Origin: JAUVPB01 sp965223695
Lineage (GTDB): Bacteria > Actinomycetota > Thermoleophilia > Gaiellales > Gaiellaceae
Assembly: GCA_965223695.1 (NCBI GenBank)
Contig: CBDCXJ010000024.1
Span: 124,001-188,000, forward strand
DNA length: 64,000 bases
Reading direction: 5' to 3'
The notes beneath the pieces are model-generated. The model made no database searches, was not told the DNA's origin, and saw only the letters and a list, made by a program, of their open reading frames with translations. Shown piece by piece: positions 9,073 through 18,131 of this stretch. A program made the translations under genes and the position numbers. Every line of letters begins with the position of its first letter. Positions within the stretch are counted from its first letter, which is position 1.

Positions 9073-10043
9073 GGCAGATGGAAGAGCTCGTGCAGATCGA
9101 GGAGTTGCAAGTGCACTTCCAGGCGCGGCAGAGGCTGTTCCGCACGGCCACGGTGCGGGCCGTCGACGGCATCTCACTCACGCTGGCTCGCAGCGAGACG
9201 GTGGCGCTCGTCGGTGAGTCGGGCAGCGGCAAGACGACTCTCGGGCGGGCCACGCTTCGGCTCGTGGAGCCCACTGCGGGCAAGGTCGTCTTCGACGGCG
9301 CAGACCTGGCCGAGCTCGACGATCGGTCGCTGCGTGAGTTTCGGCGACGGGCCCAGGCCATCTTCCAGGACCCCTACGCGAGCATCAACGCCTTCATGAG
9401 CGTCTACGCCGCGGTCGAGGAGCCTCTGCGCATCCACGGCGGCTCACGGGAGCGCGAAGAGCTCGTGCTCGAGGCGCTGGAGCAGGTCCGACTCACCCCC
9501 GCTCGCGAGTTCGCTACCACCTATCCGCACACCCTCTCGGGTGGCCAGCGCCAGCGAGTGAGCATCGCCCGGGCGATCGTGCTGGGCCCCGAGTACCTGG
9601 TTGCCGACGAGCCAGTCTCGATGATCGATGCCTCCAGTCGGGCAGAGATTCTCTACCTGCTCCGCGACCTCCAGCAGGGCCGAGGACTGACCTTCCTCTA
9701 CATCACACATGACATCGCCAGCGCCCGCCACTTCTCGGATCGCATCGCCGTCATGTATCTCGGCGGCGTCGTGGAGCTGGCGGCGTCGGCCGAGCTAATC
9801 GAGCAACCTCTTCACCCCTACTCGCAGGCCCTCCTCGAGGCCGTGCCCGAGCCCGATCCGGCCAATCGCTCCCGCCTTCGGCAGGTCATCCCGGGAGAGC
9901 CGCCGAACCCTGCGGCCGTACCTTCGGGCTGCACGTTCCACCCGCGCTGCCCCATGGCCATCGCGGGCACCTGTGAGACGGTCTCACCGACTCTTCAGGA
10001 GGTATCTCCGGGCCACTGGGTTGCTTGCCACCTCTACCCCTGA
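9069..10043 (+). CDS. Peptide-type ABC transporter ATPase, DppF/OppF class
   Basis: The protein has 324 residues, counted from ATG 9069, which overlaps the previous TGA as ATGA; a longer open frame from 8982 is out of keeping with the family. Walker A is GESGSGKT, the signature LSGGQRQR, Walker B EYLVADEPVSMID, and the switch region YITHD. The C-terminal GCTFHPRCPMA Cys motif is present. It is the last gene of the operon. Its stop overlaps the end of the convergent S41-like gene by 10 bp. Confidence 0.93.
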   Translation: MRQMEELVQIEELQVHFQARQRLFRTATVRAVDGISLTLARSETVALVGESGSGKTTLGRATLRLVEPTAGKVVFDGADLAELDDRSLREFRRRAQAIFQDPYASINAFMSVYAAVEEPLRIHGGSREREELVLEALEQVRLTPAREFATTYPHTLSGGQRQRVSIARAIVLGPEYLVADEPVSMIDASSRAEILYLLRDLQQGRGLTFLYITHDIASARHFSDRIAVMYLGGVVELAASAELIEQPLHPYSQALLEAVPEPDPANRSRLRQVIPGEPPNPAAVPSGCTFHPRCPMAIAGTCETVSPTLQEVSPGHWVACHLYP

Positions 10044-11491
10044 GGAGCTACTTCCTCGATGGCCGGCGCCTCGGTCGGGTCCGCGTCGTACAACACCGTC
10101 CACAGGAACCGGAAGCCGGCCTGGATCTGGGAGTCCAGCCCGATCAGCAGATCGTCCCGGCTCACGTTGACGACGACATCGGGTCCCAGGCCGGCGTTGA
10201 AGACGTCACCGCCCTCTGGCGTGAACCAGCGGCCGGAGGGTACGACGACGACGAGCTCCTCTCCGACCTGGTGGGGGCCGTAAAGGAGGGCGTTCCCAGC
10301 CGTCGTCTGGCCGAGAAGCGGGCCGCGCCGATGGTGCCGGAGCGCCGCGGCCACGAGCTCTGCGAGGCCAACCGTTCGCCCGTCGACGAGCACGGCCAGG
10401 TCGAGATCACTCCCCAGCCCGCCCGGTTCCGCTTCGTGCTCGATCGTGAAGCCATCGAGTGTCTCCTCGCGGTAGACGCCCCCTCCGTCGATGAACTGGT
10501 CGGCCACGGCAATCGCTGCCGGCCGGCTTCCCCCGGGGTTCGCTCGCAGGTCGAGAACCAGCCCGCGGGTCCCCTGTCCGGTGAGGAACTCGAGCTCACG
10601 GGTGAGTTCATCGGGAGTCTCGGCGTCGAACCGCGAGATCGAGAGGTACGCGATCTCGCCGTGCAGAGGACGAGACGCCACGGTTGCGAACTCGACCTCC
10701 TCGCGGACGACCGGCACCTCGACCCGGCCGACGCCTGGACGCTCGACGGTCAAGCGCACCTCCGTGCCAGCCGGACCGCGAACCCGGGCGATCACCTCTT
10801 GAACGCCGAGTCCCTCTACCGACTCGCCATCGACTTCCACGACCACGTCGCCCGATCGAAGGCCGGCCCTGGCCGCGGGCCCCCCGGGGACGGGCACGGT
10901 AATGATCAACTGGTCGGCCAGCGGATCGACGAGCGAGCCAATCCCCTCGTAGTCGTCGGCCGTGTAGTCGTCGTCCGTGACCGACACTCCCACGAGTACC
11001 TGCGCCCCCGGATCGCCGGTCGCGCGCACCATTCCCCAGAGGGTGTCGACGAGCAGCTCCTCGGGATCGGCGCCGTCGTTGGTCAGAACACGCCATGCCC
11101 GCCAGACGTCCTCGAACTCGCGCGGCACCTCATCGGGGACGGCATCGGTTACTTCGCGAATGCGGTCGGAAAGAGCCTCGCGGCGCTCCGCCTCCGAGTC
11201 GGCGCGCTCGTCGGCCTCGGCCTCGCTGGCGGCCATGGCGAGCAGGGCCCCGCCTACGAGGTCGCGCGCCGTCAAAGTGCCGCGCCCAACGTAGACGCGC
11301 TCGAGCTCCTCGGACGCGAGCCACAGAGGCTCGGCCGACGGCGTCGGTTGGCGGCTGGCATCGCCGAAAGGTCCGATGATGAAGAGGAGGACGACGGCCA
11401 CGGCTGCCAGCGCGCCGACGAGCCCGACCACCCCGACGACCCTCACGGGAAACGGGACCTTCGAGAGAGCGCCGCGCTTCACGAGGCACAT
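10034..11491 (-). CDS. S41 (C-terminal processing protease)-like PDZ protein lacking the catalytic residues
   Basis: The 485-residue protein has an N-terminal membrane anchor (about 17-43), a helical region, a PDZ domain (around GGPAARAGLRSGDVVVEVDG) and an S41 protease fold (VLDLRANPGG is conserved). In active CtpA/Prc enzymes the next block reads S-A-S-A-S-E-I and, 25 residues after the nucleophile, a Lys in TFGKG. Here that stretch is TVGLAEL and TAGNA. The Ser, Asp and Lys positions are Gly375, His386 and Asn400, so peptidase activity is unlikely. It may be a scaffolding or peptide-binding pseudo-protease outside the membrane. ATG 11491 is used here; GTG 11482 is an alternative, with TATAGC 11 nt upstream. 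Confidence 0.82.
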   Translation of the reverse strand: MCLVKRGALSKVPFPVRVVGVVGLVGALAAVAVVLLFIIGPFGDASRQPTPSAEPLWLASEELERVYVGRGTLTARDLVGGALLAMAASEAEADERADSEAERREALSDRIREVTDAVPDEVPREFEDVWRAWRVLTNDGADPEELLVDTLWGMVRATGDPGAQVLVGVSVTDDDYTADDYEGIGSLVDPLADQLIITVPVPGGPAARAGLRSGDVVVEVDGESVEGLGVQEVIARVRGPAGTEVRLTVERPGVGRVEVPVVREEVEFATVASRPLHGEIAYLSISRFDAETPDELTRELEFLTGQGTRGLVLDLRANPGGSRPAAIAVADQFIDGGGVYREETLDGFTIEHEAEPGGLGSDLDLAVLVDGRTVGLAELVAAALRHHRRGPLLGQTTAGNALLYGPHQVGEELVVVVPSGRWFTPEGGDVFNAGLGPDVVVNVSRDDLLIGLDSQIQAGFRFLWTVLYDADPTEAPAIEEVAPQG

Positions 11492-11561
11492 CCGCTATAT
11501 GCGCAGCGCGCCATCGTCTGGAGCCCTCCCTTAGCAGGTTAGCTTGCGAACGGCCCTGGCC

Positions 11562-12356
11562 TTACCGTGTCCAGTACGCGTCGTAATGCTCGGGCGGCCC
11601 ACTTGTACTAGCGAGTCCGAAGCCGGCACCAGTCAGCACGGCGTCAAGCTGCGCCGCGTCGTCGCCATGGTGCGACGCAGCGACCTCGACGATCACGCCG
11701 CAGACGCGATCGGCGATGGCGCTCGCGAAGAGCTCTTGCAAGGCTTTGACCTCGTCGCCCTCGACGTCGACCTTGCAGAGAACGGGGTGCTCGATCTCGG
11801 CGGCCAGGCCATCAAGGAACGCGCGGCCGACGACGTCGACGGTCACCGAGCTCGCCTGTTCGGCGTCGAGCGCTGCGTGCCTGAAGGAGCCCGCGCCCGA
11901 ATGGTGCGGTGGCACGCGCAGCGTCCGCGTACCGGGCACGCCGTCGGAGACCGCCGCACGATGGGCCTCGATACGCGCCCCGTTCAGTCGGATGTTCTCC
12001 CGTAGCGCCTCGAACACGGCCGGATTGGGCTCGAATGCATGGACACCGCGGCACTTCGGCCCCGCGGCCGCGAGCAAGGAGTACAGGCCGATGTTGGCGC
12101 CGATGTCCAGCAGCACGAACTCCCGGTCCATCGAGCGCAGAGTGTCTGCGACGTAGTCGCCGTACGCACCGGTCAGGCAGCACCAGTAGGTCGAATCCTT
12201 GCCCCCGCTTCGCAATCGCGGCCCATACCACGATCGTGCCGAGCGGTGCGGCATGCCCACGAGCGCCGCCACCAGCCTGGTCTTGATGGGGTGATCGCCG
12301 CGGACCCGGCAGAGAGCGGACAACAAGCCGCCGACGACGTCAGGGCGCCAGTTCAT
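11562..12356 (-). CDS. FkbM-family SAM-dependent methyltransferase
   Basis: The 264-residue protein carries the SAM-binding motif I (VLLDIGANIGLYSLLAA) near residue 80, motif II (HAFEPNP), and the FkbM-type KVDVEGDE block near residue 195. FkbM enzymes methylate hydroxyl groups on sugars, polyketides or other secondary products. Its ATG overlaps the stop of the broken glycosyltransferase gene upstream as ATGA. The pair was therefore probably a translationally coupled glycan-modifying operon. With its partner decayed, its present role is doubtful. Confidence 0.85.
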   Translation of the reverse strand: MNWRPDVVGGLLSALCRVRGDHPIKTRLVAALVGMPHRSARSWYGPRLRSGGKDSTYWCCLTGAYGDYVADTLRSMDREFVLLDIGANIGLYSLLAAAGPKCRGVHAFEPNPAVFEALRENIRLNGARIEAHRAAVSDGVPGTRTLRVPPHHSGAGSFRHAALDAEQASSVTVDVVGRAFLDGLAAEIEHPVLCKVDVEGDEVKALQELFASAIADRVCGVIVEVAASHHGDDAAQLDAVLTGAGFGLASTSGPPEHYDAYWTR

Positions 12357-13271
12357 CCTCCACGAGGTGCGCGGCCGAGGCTAGAGAGCAGACCGCCTAC
12401 CTGGTCGCTCAAATTACCCAGCCGTGTGCTTCCCTGATACGGCCTTTTTCGCGGTTGATCCAGGACCCGAATGGGTCGGGAATCTATGTTGTCCAACCAG
12501 GTGTAGCGGTCGCGAGAGCTCATCATGTAGTCAATGTCTTCTTCATCGATCCACGGGAAGAACGGGATGAGGATCTGCAGGGCAACCAACGCGGTTCTCC
12601 CCTTCCCGTATTCCCGTACCCAGTTGGAGTCGTAGCCGTGCCGGTGAAGGTAGTGCGTACCCGGAGTGGCAGCCAGACTCGAGCCCGTTGCAACCTGCCT
12701 CAGGCCAAACCCCCATGTGTCCAGGGTGGGAACCTCGGGATAGCCCCTGGCGCGTCGCCAGCTGGCCTTGGTGTACATGTAGTTCCCGCTAGCGCCCGGG
12801 ACCCTTGATGTGGAGAGATAGTCGGCAAAGCTAAACGCCGCTTCCTTGAAGAGCCACGTGTTCGTGACCGTGCCGACCTCACCCTGGAAGAATCTGATCT
12901 CCTGCGGACAGGTGACGTCCAGGTTGGCTTCCCGCAGATGACTGCGCAACCTTGCGACGGTGCCCCGTACCAGGACGTTGTCGGCGTCCAGACAGAATAT
13001 GATCTCGTGCTGAGAGCTTACTACAGCCGTATTGTCTGAGCTTGCATCTCAGGAGCGGGCCATACGAGTCATGGATCACAGCTTCAACAAGGGAGGCTAT
13101 GCGGCGCGCAATACGTCGGGCGTATCATCGGTGGAGCCGTTCATTGACGACAATGATTTCGTCCCCGTCTTCGAGGTTCCCGTCGGTAATGGAGGCAACT
13201 GTGCCGCAACGGTCTCACAGTCAATTATAGGCGGGAACAATGAAGCTAACCCTGTCGCTCCCACTCTTCAT
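12353..13271 (-). pseudogene. Decayed family 2 glycosyltransferase gene, several frameshifts
   Basis: A clean start exists: AGGAG, 7 nt, then ATG at 13271, giving MKSGSDRVSFIVPAYN and a TGA. GT2 motifs continue in other frames: CETVAA, then DGDEIIVVNDGSTDDTPDVL followed by a stop, then RIASLVEAVIHDSYGPLLRC, then HEIIFCLDADNVLVRGTVAR (the DxD metal site). The C-terminal 198 residues (from 12949 down) are open and include a plausible acceptor domain. At least three or four frame changes are needed between 13225 and 13000. The segment looks lower in GC than its neighbours, which suggests recent transfer and then decay. Sequencing error is less likely with so many breaks but cannot be excluded. 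Confidence 0.82.
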
Positions 13272-13335
13272 CCATCGTCTCCTGGCGCTCGGCCGGACTA
13301 CGCCTGCCGCCAATCATGTCATCTAGGGGGGACAC

Positions 13336-14235
13336 GTGAGCGGGTTGTGCGAGGGCCGCGTTGCCATCGTGACCGGCGCAGGCAGGGGCGTCGGTCGTGA
13401 GCACGCACTGCAGCTCGCTGAGCACGGCGCGAAGGTCGTCGTGAACGATCTCGGCGCCGCGCCTGACGGCTCCGGCAGCGATGCCGGTCCCGCGGCCGAG
13501 GTAGCCGCCGAGATCGTTGCGGCCGGCGGCGAGGCCGTCGCCAACACCGCCGATGTCTCGAACTTCGATGCCGCTCGGGCTCTCGTGGAGCAGGCAATCG
13601 AGGCGTTCGGTCGGCTCGACGTGCTCGTCAACAACGCGGGCGTCACCCGCGATCGAATGCTTGTCAACATGACCGAGGATGAGTGGGACGCCGTCGTCCG
13701 CATCAACCTGAAGGGCACGTTCTCGCCGTCGAGACACGCGGCTGCGCACTGGCGCGAGCGCTCGAAGGCCGGCGAGCCCGTTGACGCGCGAATCATCAAC
13801 ACAACCTCGGCATCGGGGATCTACACGAATCCAGCTCAGACGAACTACGGCAGCGCAAAGATGGCGGTCGCGGCCTTCACGATCATCGCCGCGCGCGAGC
13901 TCGAGCGCTACGGCGTCACCGTGAACGCCCTCTCGCCGGCAGCTCGAACGCGCCTCACCGACGATCTGGCCGACGAGCTCGGGATGAGCGACCAGGACCA
14001 GATGTCGCCGCGCTGGGTCGCGCCGTTGTGTGTCTGGCTCGCCAGCACCGGGTCGCGCGAAGTGACCGGGCGCGTCTTCGAGGTTTCCGGGAAGGCCCTG
14101 GCGATTGCCGAGGGCTGGCGCCGAGGGCCGACCGCGGAGCCCGTCGACGACGCGTTTGCTCTCGGCCCGGTGATCGCGAATCTGCTCGGACGGGCCCGCG
14201 GAAACGCGAGCCTCCGGGATCGCACTCCCGACTAG
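13336..14235 (+). CDS. Short-chain dehydrogenase, (3R)-hydroxyacyl-CoA dehydrogenase-like
   Basis: This SDR has 299 residues. The NAD(P) site GAGRGVGREHA, the NNAGVTRDRM motif and the catalytic Ser (TTSASG) and YGSAK pair are all present. The N-terminal VVNDLGAAPDGSG block resembles the dehydrogenase part of multifunctional beta-oxidation enzymes, so the likely substrate is a 3-hydroxyacyl-CoA or a similar secondary alcohol. GTG 13336 follows a strong G-rich ribosome-binding site (TAGGGGGGAC). The gene stands alone on the plus strand. Confidence 0.87.
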   Translation: MSGLCEGRVAIVTGAGRGVGREHALQLAEHGAKVVVNDLGAAPDGSGSDAGPAAEVAAEIVAAGGEAVANTADVSNFDAARALVEQAIEAFGRLDVLVNNAGVTRDRMLVNMTEDEWDAVVRINLKGTFSPSRHAAAHWRERSKAGEPVDARIINTTSASGIYTNPAQTNYGSAKMAVAAFTIIAARELERYGVTVNALSPAARTRLTDDLADELGMSDQDQMSPRWVAPLCVWLASTGSREVTGRVFEVSGKALAIAEGWRRGPTAEPVDDAFALGPVIANLLGRARGNASLRDRTPD

Positions 14236-14285
14236 GCACCGGATACGAACACCGCCACCGCATCGCCCGACGAGACGAGGGTAGT

Positions 14286-14660
14286 TTGCCGTTCGTGCGG
14301 CGCTACCCGGTGATCCTTCGCACCTCCGGGTCGGGCGTGGCGCGGCGGCTCCAGTACGAGTCGCCCGTGGAGTTGGATGTCTACGACATCGTCACCCTCG
14401 ACGATCGACTCGCGCTGGTGGTCGACATCGAGGAGTCCGACGCCGGCGGCGCCGTCCTGCACTGTCAGCGGCTCTGGAGGCTTCGGCTGAACGACGCCTC
14501 AGGTGACCCGGTCGGTAGCGGATTCATCGTCAACGAGCAGCGACACCACGGTGATGTCGACACGCTGATCCTCGAGGCGGGTGAGCGTTTCCGGCTGCTC
14601 TACGCCGAGTCCGAGTGGCCACCCGACTTCGATGGCGCGCTCGTCGTCGAGCGCGTCTGA
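14286..14660 (+). CDS. Small conserved-looking protein of unknown function
   Basis: This is a predicted soluble protein of 124 residues with no recognised domain. It is mostly beta-strand by appearance (LDVYDIVTLDDRLALVVDI, GAVLHCQRLWRL, GERFRLLYAE) and acidic. TTG 14286 is chosen because GAGGG lies just upstream; GTG 14295 is an alternative. It lies 50 bp after the SDR gene on the same strand and may be co-transcribed. Upstream in the same frame the reading runs into the SDR gene and is only an overlap. Confidence 0.5.
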   Translation: MPFVRRYPVILRTSGSGVARRLQYESPVELDVYDIVTLDDRLALVVDIEESDAGGAVLHCQRLWRLRLNDASGDPVGSGFIVNEQRHHGDVDTLILEAGERFRLLYAESEWPPDFDGALVVERV

Positions 14661-14708
14661 CGGCCGCGATCGGAGCCTACGGCTGCAGCGATGCTTCTGG
14701 GGCGCTCC

Positions 14709-15419
14709 CTACCACCCGTCGCGATGGATCTTCTCGTCGACCGGAATCCGCTTCCGCGCCTTGAACGGCGTCGTCGGGTGACCGAGCGGGATCAGCGCGA
14801 CGAGCTGAACTGAGCCAGGCACGCCAAGCAGCTCCTTCACCTTCCCCTCGTAGATGTTCGCGACGGTCGTGAGGCAGGTGCCGAGGCCGAGTGCGCGAGC
14901 GGCGAGCATGAGGTTCTGCACGGCCGGCATGACGCCCGTGTAGACGGTCTCCTCGCTGAACCACTTGAAGCTCCCGTCGGTCGAGTAGGGCATTCCGGCA
15001 CGGTCGTAGCCGACCACGATGAGCACCGGAACGTCCTGCATCGTCTCGGCCAGGTTGGCACCCCACTTCATCATCGTCTGCTGTGCCGTCCGGGGGTCCG
15101 CACCGCCGACGTAGGCGGCGCGCACCGAGGGAGTCAGCCCCGCTGCGGGCATCTCCCCGGGCGCCGCTTCATCGAGCGTCGCACCCGGCATCGAGTCCTG
15201 CAACAGCTCCATCGATCTCCGGTAGAGGTCGGCGAGGTCGCTCTTGAGCTGACCGTCGCGCACCACGATGAACTCCCAGAGCTGGCGGTTCCCCGCATTG
15301 GGCGCCCAGCTCGCAGCCTCGAGGATCCGCTCGACCTGCTCGTCGGTGACGGGCTCGTCGGTATATCCGCGTGCGCTGAGCTGCGTGCGCATCGTCTCGA
15401 AGACGTCGATCGAATCCAT
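14709..15419 (-). CDS. Nitroreductase-family FMN oxidoreductase
   Basis: The 236-residue protein has the nitroreductase hallmarks: an N-terminal Arg-containing start of the FMN site, ASWAPNAGNRQLWEFIVV near residue 37, and the C-terminal LGLGTCLTTVANIYEGKVKELLGVP block with VALIPLGHP. Members are usually homodimeric FMN enzymes that reduce nitro groups, quinones or flavins with NAD(P)H, and some act on iodotyrosine or enones. The start is ATG 15419, with AGGAG upstream; a longer frame adds 24 Arg-rich residues that do not belong. It is divergent from the LLM oxidoreductase gene. Confidence 0.87.
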   Translation of the reverse strand: MDSIDVFETMRTQLSARGYTDEPVTDEQVERILEAASWAPNAGNRQLWEFIVVRDGQLKSDLADLYRRSMELLQDSMPGATLDEAAPGEMPAAGLTPSVRAAYVGGADPRTAQQTMMKWGANLAETMQDVPVLIVVGYDRAGMPYSTDGSFKWFSEETVYTGVMPAVQNLMLAARALGLGTCLTTVANIYEGKVKELLGVPGSVQLVALIPLGHPTTPFKARKRIPVDEKIHRDGW

Positions 15420-15511
15420 TCGGGCTCCTTGCTCGGTCGGCCTCGCTGCCCTTCGCATGTACGGGGGAACCATACGACGCCGCCGGCGCACCCGCCCCGC
15501 GCCAGGAGCAG

Positions 15512-15517
15512 TACGCT
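15512..15517 (+). promoter_or_regulatory. Probable -10 box (TACGCT) for a leaderless transcript
   Basis: TACGCT fits TANNNT and ends 9 nt before GTG 15527. No Shine-Dalgarno sequence lies at the proper distance. Confidence 0.4.
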
Positions 15518-15526
15518 CGGGCAGCT

Positions 15527-16543
15527 GTGGACATCGGTCTCGGCATGAACACGCATGGCCTCGTCTACCGCGACGAGACCGACGCGCGGCTGAACAACCT
15601 CGATCCGGCCGAGATGGAGCTGCCGCGGATCTCGCAGCTCGCCGAGCGGCTCGGCTACCACTCGCTCTGGTTCGGCGACCACGTCCTGATGGAGCGCCCC
15701 ACCGACTCGATGCACCCGGCCAACGTGTCAGGGAAGCGCGCCTACGCGGACCGTCCCGTGATGCTCGACACGGTGGTTGCGATGACGACGGCTGCCGCGT
15801 GCACCGGCGCGATCCGGGTCGCCTCCTCGACGATCATCGCTCCGTACCGCCACCCCCTCGCCGTCGCGCACCAGTTCGCGACGCTCGACGCCGTCTCGAA
15901 CGGGCGCGTGATCATGGGCGTGAGCGCAGGCTGGGCGCCGGGCGAGTTCGCCGGGCTCGGAGCCTCGTTCGAGGATCGCGGCGCAGTCACCGAGGAGTGC
16001 ATCGAGATCTACAAGCTCGCCTGGACCGAGCCCTGGCTCGAGTACGAGGGGCGCTTCTTCCAGTTCAGCGACGTCTCACTCGAGCCGAAGCCGGTTCAGG
16101 ATCCCCGCCCGCCGCTGATCTACGGCGGGATGACTCCCGCCGGCGCACGGCGCGCCGCACGTCTTTGCGACGGGCTCTACCCGATGTTCCTCGATCGTAT
16201 GGCGGACCCGGCGCGCTTCGACGACCTCGCCGAAGCCGCGGCGCGCGAAGGGGAGAGGGTCGGGCGCGACCTCTCCGAGTTCCAGCTCCTCGCCTTCGTG
16301 TCGGCGCTGATCACTGACGCCTCTCACGAGCTGGCGTGCGCCGAGCCGCGCCCAACGCTCTGCGGAACTGCCGAGCAGATCCTCGAGGACATGGCGCGCT
16401 TTGCCGAGCACGGCTACTCGCACTGCACGATCTACCCGGAGGTTCCGTCAGGCACGGTCGGAGAGCAGATCGAGCTCGTGGAGCGGCTCGGCGAGGCCGT
16501 TGTTCCGGCCGCGCGGGGCATCGAGGCGCGGCGCGTCTTCTAG
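15527..16543 (+). CDS. LLM-class (luciferase-like), probably F420-dependent oxidoreductase
   Basis: The 338-residue TIM-barrel protein opens with MDIGLGMNTHG and has the family blocks YHSLWFGDHVLM, ASSTIIAPYRHPLAVAHQFATLDAVSNGRV and GVSAGWAPGEFAGLG. In actinobacteria this group mostly uses coenzyme F420 to transfer hydride to or from small organic substrates; cofactor choice is inferred. It is a clear paralog of the gene at 44935, with the same opening motif and layout. It is convergent with the D-hydantoinase gene, the two stops lying 7 bp apart. Confidence 0.87.
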   Translation: MDIGLGMNTHGLVYRDETDARLNNLDPAEMELPRISQLAERLGYHSLWFGDHVLMERPTDSMHPANVSGKRAYADRPVMLDTVVAMTTAAACTGAIRVASSTIIAPYRHPLAVAHQFATLDAVSNGRVIMGVSAGWAPGEFAGLGASFEDRGAVTEECIEIYKLAWTEPWLEYEGRFFQFSDVSLEPKPVQDPRPPLIYGGMTPAGARRAARLCDGLYPMFLDRMADPARFDDLAEAAAREGERVGRDLSEFQLLAFVSALITDASHELACAEPRPTLCGTAEQILEDMARFAEHGYSHCTIYPEVPSGTVGEQIELVERLGEAVVPAARGIEARRVF

Positions 16544-16550
16544 ACGCTAG

Positions 16551-17963
16551 CTAGACCGGAACCGTGTTGCGCAGCTGCTCGCCGTACCGCGCTCGCGCGA
16601 TAAACCGACCCGACCCGGGCTTACCGACGAACACGTTGTCTTCGACGATCACCTTCCCGCGTGCGATCACGAGCTCGGGCGCACCGACCACGCGCGTGCC
16701 CTCGTAGAGGTTGAAGTCGCTCGGCATGTGATGGGTCTCGGCCGAGAGGACGTGCTCGCGTTCAGGATCGAAGATGACGATATCGGCGTCGCTTCCGGCC
16801 GCGATCGTTCCCTTCTTCGGATACAGGCCCATGACCTTTGCCGCGTTGGTCGACATGAGTTCGACCATCCGGTTCAGCGAGATCCGACCTTGCCGGACTC
16901 CCTTGTCGTGCACCAGGTGCAGCAGGTTCTCGTTGCCGGGAGCTCCGTTGGGAACCTGTGTGAAGTCGTCCTTCCCATCTTTCTGACGCTTGAAGTGCCA
17001 GGAGACGTGGTCTGAGCCGATTAGCGACAGCTCGTCGCGTGCGAGGGCGTCCCAGAGGTACTCGACGTGGTCGCGCGTGCGCGGCGGCGGCGTGTAGATG
17101 AACTTGGCGCCGTCGGACCGCTCGAGGGCCGACTCGTCGGTCACGAGGTATTTCTCGCAGGTCTCGCCCCAGGTCTCCCACCCCTCGGCGCGGGCACGCG
17201 CGACGGCCTCGGCGGCGGGCCGGCAGGACACATGAACGACATAGATCGGTGCTCTCGCGACGTGTGCGAGCTGGATCGCGCGGTTCGTCGCCTCGGCCTC
17301 GAGTTCGGGCGGGCGCGTTCGTGCGTGCCAGATCGGCGAGACGTTCCCGTCGGCGACGGCCTGGCGCATGAGGAGATCGATCGAGTCGCCGTGCTCGGCG
17401 TGCACCATGATCAGCGCACCGGTTCGCTCAGCGACTTGCATCGACGAGAACAGCGTCTCGTCGTCGACCATGTAGGCGCCCTTGTAGCACATGAAGAACT
17501 TGAAGCTTGTGATGCCCTCGTCGACGAGCGTCTCGAGCTCCTTCAGGCTCTCGCCACCGCGAGCATTGGTCACAGCGATGTGAAACCCGATGTCGATCAC
17601 GGGAGCGCAGCGCTCGATCTTCTCGTGCCAGGTATCGAGCGCCTCGTGGAGCGTCTGGCCTGGCCACTGAATGCAGAAGTCGACGAGTGTCGTCACACCA
17701 CCGCAGGCCGCCGAGATCGTTCCGGTCGTGAAGTCGTCGCAGCCGTAGCCGCCGCCCCAGTCCTCGGGCGCCGGCGGCTCGATGTGCGAGTGCGGGTCGA
17801 TGCAGCCGGGGAGCACGTAGCGATCGGTCGCATCGATGACTCGATCGGCGTCGACGTCGAGCGAAGCGCCGATCGCCGCCACGGTCTCGCCCTCGGTGTA
17901 GATCTCCGCGACGTAGTCGTCGGTCGCCGTGACTATCCGTGCGTTCTTGATCAGGATCGACAT
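16551..17963 (-). CDS. D-hydantoinase / dihydropyrimidinase
   Basis: This cyclic amidohydrolase has 470 residues. The binuclear metal site is complete: His58 and His60 (DPHSH), carboxylated Lys155 (SFKFFMCYKG), His188 (VHAEHGD), His244 (VHVSC) and Asp318 (GSDH). It should open hydantoins or dihydropyrimidines to N-carbamoyl amino acids, in the cytoplasm as a tetramer. ATG 17963 is chosen over longer frames because AGGAGA lies 10 nt upstream and the family starts there. No carbamoylase gene follows; the HyuAB-type genes nearby act on the same chemical class with ATP. Confidence 0.93.
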   Translation of the reverse strand: MSILIKNARIVTATDDYVAEIYTEGETVAAIGASLDVDADRVIDATDRYVLPGCIDPHSHIEPPAPEDWGGGYGCDDFTTGTISAACGGVTTLVDFCIQWPGQTLHEALDTWHEKIERCAPVIDIGFHIAVTNARGGESLKELETLVDEGITSFKFFMCYKGAYMVDDETLFSSMQVAERTGALIMVHAEHGDSIDLLMRQAVADGNVSPIWHARTRPPELEAEATNRAIQLAHVARAPIYVVHVSCRPAAEAVARARAEGWETWGETCEKYLVTDESALERSDGAKFIYTPPPRTRDHVEYLWDALARDELSLIGSDHVSWHFKRQKDGKDDFTQVPNGAPGNENLLHLVHDKGVRQGRISLNRMVELMSTNAAKVMGLYPKKGTIAAGSDADIVIFDPEREHVLSAETHHMPSDFNLYEGTRVVGAPELVIARGKVIVEDNVFVGKPGSGRFIARARYGEQLRNTVPV

Positions 17964-18005
17964 CGGCTTCGGGTCTCCTGTCGTGGGGCGCGCGGGACCG
18001 TTGGC

Positions 18006-18011
18006 AGTGTA
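18006..18011 (-). promoter_or_regulatory. Possible -10 box (TACACT) for the D-hydantoinase gene
   Basis: TACACT lies about 40 nt upstream of the hydantoinase start on the minus strand and fits TANNNT. The leader between them carries the AGGAGA ribosome-binding site. No clear -35 box is seen. Confidence 0.3.
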
Positions 18012-18131
18012 CGAGTCTTCGCCATGAGTGAGCCCGGCCGCGTTCAGGCTTCGCCAGCTTGACACCCGCGCCGACGACCCATCAGAATGGCCGCTCGGAC
18101 TCGCTAGTGCAGCACGCGATCGGAGGCCGCC

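Noticed and set aside
10025..11542. 505-codon plus-strand open frame
   Set aside because: It is antisense to the S41-like gene, which has recognisable PDZ and S41 motifs; long antisense frames are common in GC-rich DNA.
13320..13330. CATCTAGGGGG before the SDR gene as a member of the CATCTAG box family
   Set aside because: The G-run serves as the ribosome-binding site 8 nt from the GTG, which explains it sufficiently; the left half differs from the others.
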